This document shows positions 24,103-30,926 of a DNA stretch of 64,000 nucleotides, piece after piece. Made by a program: the position numbers and the translations under genes. Each line of letters begins with the position of its first letter. Position 1 is the first letter of the stretch. The stretch is from Opitutaceae bacterium (lineage in GTDB: Bacteria > Verrucomicrobiota > Verrucomicrobiia > Opitutales > Opitutaceae), in assembly GCA_028688225.1 (NCBI GenBank), contig JAQTYQ010000007.1:1-64000 (forward strand), written 5' to 3'. The notes under the pieces are model-generated. The model ran no database searches and had not been told where the DNA came from. It saw only the letters and a program-made list of their open reading frames with translations.

Positions 24103-25136
24103 TCAGGCGAACAAGTGCGGCAGGTAGGCCGGGACGTCGCCGCGCAGCACCCGCGCCAGGATTCGCGCCTGCAAAAACGGCAACTGCCCGTAGCGCACCT
24201 TCTCCTTGAATTGGGCGTGCCGTGTCTCATCGAGTTTGCGCTACTGCCATGCCGCGACGAGCGTCTTGCGCCCGGCCTCGGTCAGCTCCCAGGCGCCGCC
24301 TTCTCGCTCGGCGAAATCCGGGAGCTTGAGTTCGCCGCGGTTGAGGAGCGTGATCGCCAGCCGGTCGGCGAGCGGCCGGAACTCCTCCATCAGGTCGAGC
24401 GCGAGCGATTCCCGGCCCGGCCGGTCGACGTGGAGAAAACCGACGAACGGATCGAGTCCGACGGCGGTGAGGGCGGCGACGCAGTCGTGGCGCAGGAGCG
24501 CATAGAGAAAGGAGAGCAGACAGTTGGGCGCATCGCGCGGCGGCCGGCGTTCGCGTCCGTCGAAAGGGAACCTTTCCCGCACGGTCGGCTTCAGATGCAG
24601 GGGAAACACGTCGAAGTAGAGCGCAGCGGCGCGGCCCTCGACGCCGCGCGCAGCGTCGGCATGCGGCGCGGCGGGAAGCTCGCGCAGGGCGTAGGCGAGT
24701 TGCAGCGCGGTTTCAGCCAGCCGGGTGCGCTCGGCTTCGTCGTTCACCTCGCGAGCCGTGCGGTTGAGCAGCCAGCGACTGTTTTGTACTTTACCGGCAA
24801 CGAGATTCTTGATCAGCCGCAGGGAAAGAGCAGCATCCTCAGCGGTTCGATGTTGCGCGCGGCGAAGGAGCACAGAGCCCTGTGGCACGCCTTCGACCCG
24901 TGCGAGAAAGCGGCCATGCTCGGAAAGGAAGGCCACCGCCACGCCGTTTCCCAGCAAAGCTGCATGGCCGGCGGCGAAATCGAGCTCGGACCGAAAACCA
25001 GCACAGACTCTAAGTTGTGGATGGGGAGCGAGAGCTTGAGCTGGCCATCCTGCTCGATGCGCAGCGACAAGTGATCACGGTGGATGTAGAGCCCGGGCGT
25101 CAGCAGGTAGAGCGTGTTTTGGATGATCTGGGACAT
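24103..25136 (-). pseudogene. cas1: cas1, broken by a frameshift and an in-frame stop
   Basis: Conserved Cas1 sequence spans the whole interval but in two frames. The N-terminal part starts at ATG 25136 (NTLYLLTPGLYIHRDHLSLR) and reads to CWE. A missing base near 24947-24948 then shifts the frame into GVAVAFLSEHGRFLARVEG. Further on, VAAWQ is followed by TAG (24241-24243), after which the same frame continues with typical C-terminal sequence (QFKEKVRYGQLPFLQARILA, RVLRGDVPAYLPHLF) to a TGA at 24103. Catalytic-type residues in GVEGRAAALYF and FLHVDRPGRESLALDLMEE remain. Two independent lesions make a sequencing error less likely. Spacer acquisition should be dead unless another cas1 exists. 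Confidence 0.88.
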
Positions 25137-25161
25137 GCGGGATGGTCTGAAATCTGCGATC

Positions 25162-25707
25162 TCAATCTCGAGATTCGCCGGCGGAATCGCGCCGCTGGCG
25201 ACTGGGGTGAAGCGGATGGTCGGGCGGCAGGTGCTGCGCCAGAATCTGCTGGAATTGCACTGCGCCGGTTTCGCGGGCCTTGCGCTTCTGGTAGTCGGCG
25301 CGGGTCTTCTCGTTGAGGTGCCGCGGTCCGGCGATGTCGGAATTTTGCAGCGAATCCGCCCAGGCGCGGAGTTGGCGGGAACAGGATTCGGCGAGGAGTG
25401 TGAGATCTGAGATCTCAGATTTGAAAGCAGCGAGATACGGCCGGCGCGCAGCAAGAATGAGCATTGACCTCACTTCGCCGGCGGAGCCGCGGGCGATGTA
25501 AAGGAACATCAGCAGCTCGTTGGTCGTGCCGCGCTCGAAGCCTTCGGCAATGTTGTTGGAAACGGAAAGCGCGGCGCGCTCAAGCTGGTCGCGGAAGCTC
25601 GGCCGCAGCCGCGGTGGCGCATGGTCGAGGAAGTCGTCGGTCGAATCGTACAACTTGGCGGCGGCCTGCCAGACGGGGAGATCTTCGAAGCGCTGATAGG
25701 TGGGCAT
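25162..25707 (-). CDS. Four-helix-bundle protein (23S rRNA intervening-sequence protein family)
   Basis: A 181-residue protein with the S23/IVP four-helix fold: QRFEDLPVWQAAAKLYDSTD, SFRDQLERAALSVSNNIAEG, FERGTTNELLMFLYIARGSA, GEVRSMLILAA, SCSRQLRAWADSLQNSDI. The first 145 residues are family-like; the last 35 (AQHLPPDHPLHPSRQRRDSA and on) are an Arg/Pro-rich tail. IVP proteins were named after insertions in 23S rRNA but are widespread as free genes, some tied to reverse-transcriptase systems; function is unknown. It lies 25 bp upstream of broken cas1, where cas4 would sit in a type I-C locus. Confidence 0.87.
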   Translation of the reverse strand: MPTYQRFEDLPVWQAAAKLYDSTDDFLDHAPPRLRPSFRDQLERAALSVSNNIAEGFERGTTNELLMFLYIARGSAGEVRSMLILAARRPYLAAFKSEISDLTLLAESCSRQLRAWADSLQNSDIAGPRHLNEKTRADYQKRKARETGAVQFQQILAQHLPPDHPLHPSRQRRDSAGESRD

Positions 25708-25763
25708 GGGTCTTGGGGATTTGAGATTTCAAATTGGAAATTACAGATCGACGGGACGTGGAT

Positions 25764-25955
25764 TTATTCGACTGGCTCAAAGAGCCGTGTCTCGGCGGAC
25801 CGCCAGGCGGTGGCGGAGCGGGCCAGCTCGGGCAGGCAGTCATCGCCGAATTTTTTCGCCATGTCGGTGAGAGAAATAAAGTCCTGCTCTTTCCGGGTCA
25901 GGATGGTGATGACGGTACCCTGGACTTCGATGGTGGATTTCCTGGGCTTGCTCAT
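25764..25955 (-). pseudogene. KilA-N domain fragment
   Basis: The frame begins MSKPRKSTIEVQGTVITILT and continues RKEQDFISLTDMAKKFGDD, the start of a KilA-N DNA-binding domain. After GDD it jumps to an unrelated 23-residue ending (CLPELARSATAWRSAETRLF). Intact KilA-N proteins are 250 residues or more, so this is a remnant with a large internal deletion. The upstream DNA shares a 40-bp leader repeat with the ORF6N gene at 28.6 kb. Confidence 0.7.
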
Positions 25956-26344
25956 GGGCAGGCGGCGGGAGTTGGGCGCAGGGGCGCCCCGCGGGACATC
26001 CTTTCTGACAAACAGAATCCTCGCGGTCAACCGCGCTTCTCGCACCGGGCGTGCTTCCTGCGGCGGAACGCCGTGGGGCGGTTACGGATAATCGGTCCCA
26101 ACTTTTTTGCCAGCACGCCCCGACAACTGACATGCTCTCAGTCGGATCGGACGGAAATACCGAGGCGAGCAAGCGTCTTGTCCGCGCGCTGGTACCATCG
26201 GTAAGTCGGCTGCCTCGAAACGGCCGCCTTCGACAAAGCTGTTGCCTTCTCGTGGAAGCTCCGGCATTTCGCAAAAATCTGAGACGATGTATCCGGGCCA
26301 TTCATGTCATCGCCGGGAATGATCCCGATAGAGAGGACGCGCAT
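25956..26344. other. Gap with leader repeat and possible gene debris
   Basis: About 390 bp between the KilA-N fragment and the GxGYxYP gene. It contains leader repeat copy 1 (26002-26041). The leftward strand between 26144 and 26290 reads KAAVSRQPTYRWYQRADKTL and then stops, which might be the end of a lost gene, but I cannot name it. No convincing intact gene. Confidence 0.4.
26002..26041 (-). repeat. 40-bp leader repeat, copy 1 (upstream of KilA-N)
   Basis: Begins TTTCTGACAAACAGAAT on the + strand and matches the copy at 28623-28662 at 38 of 40 positions. Read toward the genes it contains GCGCGGTTGACC, with TTGACC usable as a -35 box. Confidence 0.85.
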
Positions 26345-28012
26345 ATGCTGTCACATAACAGAACCCTATCCTGCCTGATGCTGGTCGCCCTGTGCCTCGC
26401 GGAGGCGGCCGCCGCCGAGCGTACGATCCTGCCGAAGCCACCGCCGCTCAATCCGAAGCTGACCGTGTGCGATGTCTCCGGCCGCCCCGGCGACCTCCTC
26501 TTTTTCACGTCGATCCAGGGTGTCGTGAACCAAGAGGACCCGTGTCTCTACCTTATCACGGAGCAGCAGTCCGATCCGGTCTGGCTCGATTGGATCGTGA
26601 AGCGCGGATACGTGAAGGAAGTCACGCCCGTCGCCCCGGACGATCTCGTCAAGACCTTCCGGTCGCGACTTCAGGGGGCGGTGGTCTACGACCCCGCGCT
26701 TCCCGCCAGCATCAACGTCGCCACGATGATCGCGGGTTTGGAGCAGCTTGCGGTCATCCCGCCAGGGATGATCGGCACTTGCGGGCTGCCGGTGAAGGAA
26801 GACTTGCGCGGGCGGTTCACGGACAATCCGACCGCTTATGCCTGGGCGATCGAGCACCTGATGCCGCGTTTGAGCAAGGACGCGATGTCCTCCCAGTTCC
26901 CAACCCGACCGAACACGCGCGATTACCTGATCCAGAACCGAATCTTCACCTTCTGGGTGACTGCGCCAGGGGACAAGGAGAAGACTGGTGCCAGCCCGAA
27001 GGAGCGCGAGGTGATCGAGAGAGCCTTCGCCCTGACGAAGCCCCAGGCTCCGGTTACGGGCTTCTGGTACACGGACGAGGAGAACAAGGGGATCAATGAG
27101 TACTACGGTGTGATGTCGGCCGGCGAGTTCGGCAAGTGCACCGTGGTCGATCCGCTGTCCACGAACAACAGCATCCACGCCGCCATCCGGGTGGACCCAG
27201 AGGTCTTCCGGCAGAGGCGGCCGCCCCTCGCGCAGCTCGATCCGGGCAAGGTCTACGTAGCGGTGAGCATCATCGAGAGCGGCGATGCCCCCTTCTACTG
27301 GTCGACCCGCCAGAAGACGGTGTGGGACGATCCGAATCGGGGCCAGGTGCCGATCAGCTGGTGCATCGGACCGGCGACGCTCGATACGAGGCCGGATATC
27401 CTGGAGTGGTACTACCGGAACGCCACGCCGAACGACTATTTCTTCACCGCTCTCTCGGGGGCGGCGTACATCATGCCGATCTACTTCGCCAAAAAGGACT
27501 CTGACCCCGAGGCGGCGTGGGACGGGTTCCTCGGCCTCACCGACCGGTACATGGAGAAACTCGATCTGGACATGGTGTCGCTGCACATGGATTCCTGGGC
27601 GGTCTCGCCGACCCACTACGACGACAGCCTCATCTTCAAGCGGTACGCGGAGCGCCTCCCGAGGCTGCGAACCATCCTCTCCGACTTCGGCAAAATGGAG
27701 GATTTGAACCTCGCCCGCGCGAACCACTGGGTGGCCGGGCGCGATGTCACCGTCTTCCACTGCCTGAACCGCTGGCTCTTCGAGGGGATCAACGAGCACC
27801 AGCCGGAGTGGCTGGCAAACGAGATCCGCAAGGTGACGCCCAAGGAGCGGCCCGGGTTCATGTTCGTCATGGCCCTGAGCTGGTCCTATACACCGACCGA
27901 CATTTTGAAGGCGAAAGAGATCCTCGGCCCGAAGTATGAGTTCGTAACGGTACGAGACTTGGACCACTTGTTCCGGCTGACCCACCCCAGGCCGGGAGAG
28001 AAGGCAGAGTAG
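26345..28012 (+). CDS. GxGYxYP-family secreted protein
   Basis: A 555-residue secreted protein. A signal peptide (SCLMLVALCLAEAAAAERT) leads into blocks typical of the GxGYxYP putative glycoside hydrolase family: DLLFFTSIQGVVNQEDPCLY, DPVWLDWIVKRGYVKEVTP, GAVVYDPALPASINVATMIA, PISWCIGPATLDTRPDILEW. The name-giving motif is changed to SGAAYIMP here, so catalytic status is uncertain. The closing part (VMALSWSYTPTDILKAKEIL) is intact. It is the only rightward gene in the 23.7-37.6 kb stretch and is flanked by phage-type KilA-N and ORF6N genes, suggesting an accessory gene. The first ATG that gives a signal peptide was chosen as start. The family function is not established. Confidence 0.82.
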   Translation: MLSHNRTLSCLMLVALCLAEAAAAERTILPKPPPLNPKLTVCDVSGRPGDLLFFTSIQGVVNQEDPCLYLITEQQSDPVWLDWIVKRGYVKEVTPVAPDDLVKTFRSRLQGAVVYDPALPASINVATMIAGLEQLAVIPPGMIGTCGLPVKEDLRGRFTDNPTAYAWAIEHLMPRLSKDAMSSQFPTRPNTRDYLIQNRIFTFWVTAPGDKEKTGASPKEREVIERAFALTKPQAPVTGFWYTDEENKGINEYYGVMSAGEFGKCTVVDPLSTNNSIHAAIRVDPEVFRQRRPPLAQLDPGKVYVAVSIIESGDAPFYWSTRQKTVWDDPNRGQVPISWCIGPATLDTRPDILEWYYRNATPNDYFFTALSGAAYIMPIYFAKKDSDPEAAWDGFLGLTDRYMEKLDLDMVSLHMDSWAVSPTHYDDSLIFKRYAERLPRLRTILSDFGKMEDLNLARANHWVAGRDVTVFHCLNRWLFEGINEHQPEWLANEIRKVTPKERPGFMFVMALSWSYTPTDILKAKEILGPKYEFVTVRDLDHLFRLTHPRPGEKAE

Positions 28013-28032
28013 GCGCTATCAGCGAAAAAAGC

Positions 28033-28632
28033 TCAAGCCGAAGACGGTCCACGGTGGCCCTGATGAAAGCCGATCTGCCGTTTTGGCGGTTCAGGCGGCG
28101 GATTCAGCAGGGGCAGGAGCTTTTCGACCACATCCTGGAGCACGATATCGTGCTCGAGAAGCTTCCGGTCGATTTGCGCCAGGCGCTTGAGGACGGCTTG
28201 GTTGGTGGCGAGCGCCTCCCGCTGCCTGATGAAGGCACGGATGATAAAAACGCTCATCTTGATCGCCGCCGTGCTGTTGAGGATGCTGGCGGCCATCAAA
28301 GCGCCGTGCTCGGTGAAGGCGTGCGGGAGGGCCTTGGAGAATTTGAGGGACCGGAGGTGGTCGCAATTTGCGACCACCTCCGCCTTCTCTCCCGGCGTCA
28401 ACCGAAAGAGAAAGTCCTGTGGGAATCGCTCGGCGTTCCGCTTCACCTGCTCGTTGAGGCGCTTGGTCGTGACGCCATAGATCCGGGCGAGATCAGCATC
28501 GATCAGCACCGATATTCCCCGGAGTGTCAGGATGGGGATGGGAGGGAGGTCGACGGTCGGACGGTCCATAGCGGCGAGGGCGTCGGGGAGCTGGAGGCTG
28601 TTGGGCACGCGTCTTGGATATTTTTCTGACAA
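28033..28632 (-). CDS. ORF6N domain protein
   Basis: A 199-residue protein with an ORF6N domain at about residues 35-120: LRGISVLIDADLARIYGVTT, KRLNEQVKRNAERFPQDFLF, RLTPGEKAEV, ALPHAFTEHGALMAASILNS. Then comes a helical tail (IIRAFIRQREALATNQAVLK). ORF6N proteins are phage-type DNA-binding or antirepressor-like proteins, common as chromosomal singletons; their cellular function is unknown. The start could also be the internal Met of MDRPTVDLPP. It converges on the GxGYxYP gene with a 20-bp gap and is preceded by the same 40-bp leader repeat as the KilA-N fragment. Confidence 0.87.
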   Translation of the reverse strand: MSEKYPRRVPNSLQLPDALAAMDRPTVDLPPIPILTLRGISVLIDADLARIYGVTTKRLNEQVKRNAERFPQDFLFRLTPGEKAEVVANCDHLRSLKFSKALPHAFTEHGALMAASILNSTAAIKMSVFIIRAFIRQREALATNQAVLKRLAQIDRKLLEHDIVLQDVVEKLLPLLNPPPEPPKRQIGFHQGHRGPSSA

Positions 28633-28662
28633 ACAGAATTCTCTCGGTCAACCGCGCTTCTC
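28623..28662 (-). repeat. 40-bp leader repeat, copy 2 (upstream of ORF6N)
   Basis: Differs from copy 1 at two positions only. It overlaps the first codons of the annotated ORF6N start and the upstream DNA, so it may be a shared promoter/leader of KilA-N/ORF6N genes. Confidence 0.85.
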
Positions 28663-28713
28663 CAATCAACCGGCTCCTCCTGCACCTTTCTCGGAAATTC
28701 TGCCGCCGCTTGC

Positions 28714-28736
28714 CACGTCAACTAATAGTTGACATA
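28714..28736. repeat. 23-nt palindrome, copy 1 (at the ctaG stop)
   Basis: Core GTCAACTAATAGTTGAC with two mismatches in the outer arms. Read leftward it encodes M-S-T-I-S-stop, the last codons of ctaG, so the repeat provides the stop codon. Confidence 0.85.
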
Positions 28737-29542
28737 TTGCTGGTGGGTGAATCGGGGCGCGCGGGCTTGTTGGAGTTCTGATACCAGCGGTAGAAGCTCA
28801 CGCCGAAGGCGGTCAGGGCCACGGCCATGCCGACGATCTTCATGATCGCACCGGCGAGCAACTGATCGTCGGCGGGGCTGAAATGGGCGATGATCCGCGG
28901 CGCATACTCGTAGGTGGGATAAAGGATGTCGTGGGAGAAGGTGATGAAGGCGAAGACGGGCGTCATGCCGATGACCACGACCACCAGGTAGAGCATCTGG
29001 CCGGCGTAGCTGATGGGCGGGAACTCGCGCGACGGGCTGTAGAGCGGCCACCAGTAGAGCAGCGCCGCGCCGAAGAACATCAGATGCTCCACGACGTGCA
29101 CGACCTTGTCCTGCAGCGCCCAGTCGTAGAGCGCGGGCAGGTGCCAGACGGAGTAGACCACGACGTAGAGTGCGCCGCAGACCAGCGGGCGGGTCAGCAG
29201 CCAGAGCAGGCCGTGCAGGGGCCGCGCCGACGTGACCGGCCGCACCAGCCACGCCGGCAGGCCGAGCAGGAACAGCACCGCCACCGGATACATGAGCAGC
29301 TGGTGCTGCACCATGTGCGCGCTGAGCAAGAAGCGTTCGCCCACCTGGTCGAGCGGCGAGCCGACCGCGAGGTAGAAGATGACCAGCGCCGAGTAGAATT
29401 TGACCGCGTGGCGCGTCGGATAAGCGGCGGCGGGCTCCAGCCAAATGCGCAGCGGCCCGGTGAGGATGGCGTAGAGCCAGCCAAGAAAGATGAGGCCGCC
29501 GACAAGCCAGGGCTCGTTGTGCCAGTGCCGCCAGTCGATCAT
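28718..29542 (-). CDS. ctaG: CtaG-type cytochrome c oxidase assembly protein (caa3_CtaG)
   Basis: A 274-residue polytopic membrane protein of the caa3_CtaG family, thought to help copper insertion or maturation of caa3 oxidase. Blocks include HNEPWLVGGLIFLGWLYAIL, SAHMVQHQLLMYPVAVLFLL, VYSVWHLPALYDWALQD and VEHLMFFGAALLYWWPL. The His-rich turns (AHMVQHQ, VEHLMFF) are plausible metal ligands. I start at MIDWRHWHN because the longer frame upstream reads only the hexamer repeat. The final residues come from palindrome copy 1. It is the last gene of the oxidase operon. Confidence 0.92.
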   Translation of the reverse strand: MIDWRHWHNEPWLVGGLIFLGWLYAILTGPLRIWLEPAAAYPTRHAVKFYSALVIFYLAVGSPLDQVGERFLLSAHMVQHQLLMYPVAVLFLLGLPAWLVRPVTSARPLHGLLWLLTRPLVCGALYVVVYSVWHLPALYDWALQDKVVHVVEHLMFFGAALLYWWPLYSPSREFPPISYAGQMLYLVVVVIGMTPVFAFITFSHDILYPTYEYAPRIIAHFSPADDQLLAGAIMKIVGMAVALTAFGVSFYRWYQNSNKPARPDSPTSNMSTIS

Positions 29543-29657
29543 GAAGTGAAAGTGAGGGTGAAAGTGAAGGTGAGGAGGACGCGCGGAGAAGGCACGAACC
29601 AAAGACGGGGCCTCAGAATCCCATCACCCCATCACCTCATCACTTTCACTCTCACTT
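29543..29657. repeat. Opposed hexanucleotide arrays between coxD and ctaG
   Basis: On the + strand a GTGAAR-type array (about 29543-29577) adjoins the ctaG start. A TCACY-type array (about 29622-29657) adjoins the coxD stop. They are complementary, so the leftward mRNA can form a long intercistronic hairpin. Between them lie about 45 bp of ordinary sequence. Confidence 0.85.
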
Positions 29658-29663
29658 CTGCCT

Positions 29664-30002
29664 TCAGGGCTGGAACGAGAGCGGGATGCTGGCATCCGCG
29701 CCGAAGAGCCGGATCAGCGCCCACATCGTCCCGCCGGCCAGCACCAGGCCGATGAAGAACAGGATCGTACAGAAGAGCCGGTCCCACCGCAGGTGCATGA
29801 AGTAGAAGATCACGAACAGGAACTTCACGGTCGACAGGAGCACGAGGCCGCCGATCAGCAGGGCCCTCGGGAAGGGCAGGAAAATGAGGACCAGTTCCAC
29901 GCCGGTGATGATGGCAAGGATCATCGCGATCTGCACGTAGACGTGGAAGCGGCTGTGCGCCGGTGAGTGGCCGGGCGCGGTGGCGGGGAGGGCAAGGTCC
30001 AT
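29664..30002 (-). CDS. coxD: Cytochrome c oxidase subunit IV
   Basis: A 112-residue protein with three membrane segments: YVQIAMILAIITGVELVLIF, ALLIGGLVLLSTVKFLFVIF and LFCTILFFIGLVLAGGTMWA. The HLRWD after the second helix is typical of COX4_pro/caa3 subunit IV. It is a small accessory subunit of the terminal oxidase. Its leader is the YTCACY-type array read leftward, ending CTCTTTC before ATG. Confidence 0.88.
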   Translation of the reverse strand: MDLALPATAPGHSPAHSRFHVYVQIAMILAIITGVELVLIFLPFPRALLIGGLVLLSTVKFLFVIFYFMHLRWDRLFCTILFFIGLVLAGGTMWALIRLFGADASIPLSFQP

Positions 30003-30058
30003 GAAAGAGTGAAAGTGAGAGTGAGGGTGAAAGTGGGAGTGAGGGTGAAAGTGGGAAG
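30003..30058. repeat. GTGARR hexamer array upstream of coxD
   Basis: About nine units of GTGARR-type sequence (GAAAGTGAGAGTGAGGGTGA and variants) directly abut the coxD start on the coding-strand complement. No clear opposed partner is seen in this gap. Confidence 0.85.
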
Positions 30059-30139
30059 GGAGTGAGCGAGGAAGACGCGGAAGTGCGGAAGAAGGGGAGG
30101 GAGAGCAGGAAAACGGGCGGATGGCGAAAGAGCCGGGAT

Positions 30140-30776
30140 TCAGCGCGCGGCGCCGGCGGGGACGACGTATTCGAGCAGGTAGACGGCGGTGAAGATGACG
30201 ATCCATACGATGTCGACGAAGTGCCAGTAGAGACCCATCGACTCGACATCGACGGCGTTGCGCTCACCGAAGCCCTTCTTGAAGGAGTAGGCGTACATCG
30301 ATAGCAGCCAGAGCACGCCGATGGCCACGTGGGTGCCGTGCGTGCCGGTGAGGGTGAAGAAGGTCGAGCCGAAGATGCTGTTCGTGATCGTCAGGTGCTT
30401 CTCGTGCACGAAGTGCCAGAACTCCCACACCTGGCAGCCAAGGAAGATCAGGCCGAAGCCGGCGGTGCTGAGCAGCGCGGAGCGCATGCTCTTCACCTTG
30501 CCCCGCTGGATGGCGTTCACCGCGAGCGCCATCATCAGCGACGACATCAGCAGGATGAAGGTCGAGAACGAGGTCAGCTCGATGTCGAAGACCTGGGTGG
30601 CGACGGGGTTGCCCGGCGGCGGATGCTGGCGGTAGACAAGGTGGGTCGAGATCAGTGTGCCGAAAAACATGCAGTCCGAGGCCAGAAACGCCCACAGGAG
30701 GAGCTTCTTGTTCGGGATGCCCGTCGCGGTCGAGGGATCGTGATGATGGTCGAGGGTGGCGGTGGCGGCGTCCATC
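30140..30776 (-). CDS. coxC: Cytochrome c oxidase subunit III
   Basis: About 211 residues with five membrane helices: KKLLLWAFLASDCMFFGTLI, FSTFILLMSSLMMALAVNAI, VWEFWHFVHEKHLTITNSIF and THGTHVAIGVLWLLSMYAYS. The ending YWHFVDIVWIVIFTAVYLLE is highly characteristic of subunit III. It lacks the first two helices of the mitochondrial form, as usual for caa3-type enzymes. I prefer ATG 30776 (MDAATATLDHHHD); ATG 30793 is equally open. A His-rich N-terminus may bind metal. Confidence 0.95.
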
Positions 30777-30830
30777 GGTACTGAGAGATGCAAGGGTTAA
30801 GGACTGAGGTGCGAGCGGAGAGGAGGAACG

Positions 30831-30898
30831 GTAGGGGCGCAGGCTTGCTGCGCCCATTCCGGAGGGCGTGACTCTGCTGTCCAGCAGAGCGCCCCTAC
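30831..30898. repeat. REPIN between coxA and coxC
   Basis: Left unit GTAGGGGCGCAGGCTTGC (hairpin GCGCAG/CTGCGC) and an inverted right unit ending GCAGAGCGCCCCTAC. The stems differ, but both carry GTAGGGGCG heads. Confidence 0.8.
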
Positions 30899-30926
30899 GA
30901 GCTCTTTGGGAATTCTTGGATGGCGG

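Noticed and set aside
24241..24957. Intact short cas1 gene starting at an internal TTG
   Set aside because: Conserved Cas1 sequence exists both upstream (other frame) and downstream of its stop, so this is the middle part of a broken gene.
29632..30267. Leftward frame covering the coxC-coxD gap and coxD in another frame
   Set aside because: Its N-terminal peptide (SLTPFPLSPSLPLSPSLS) is translation of the hexamer array; the coxD frame has the family signature instead.
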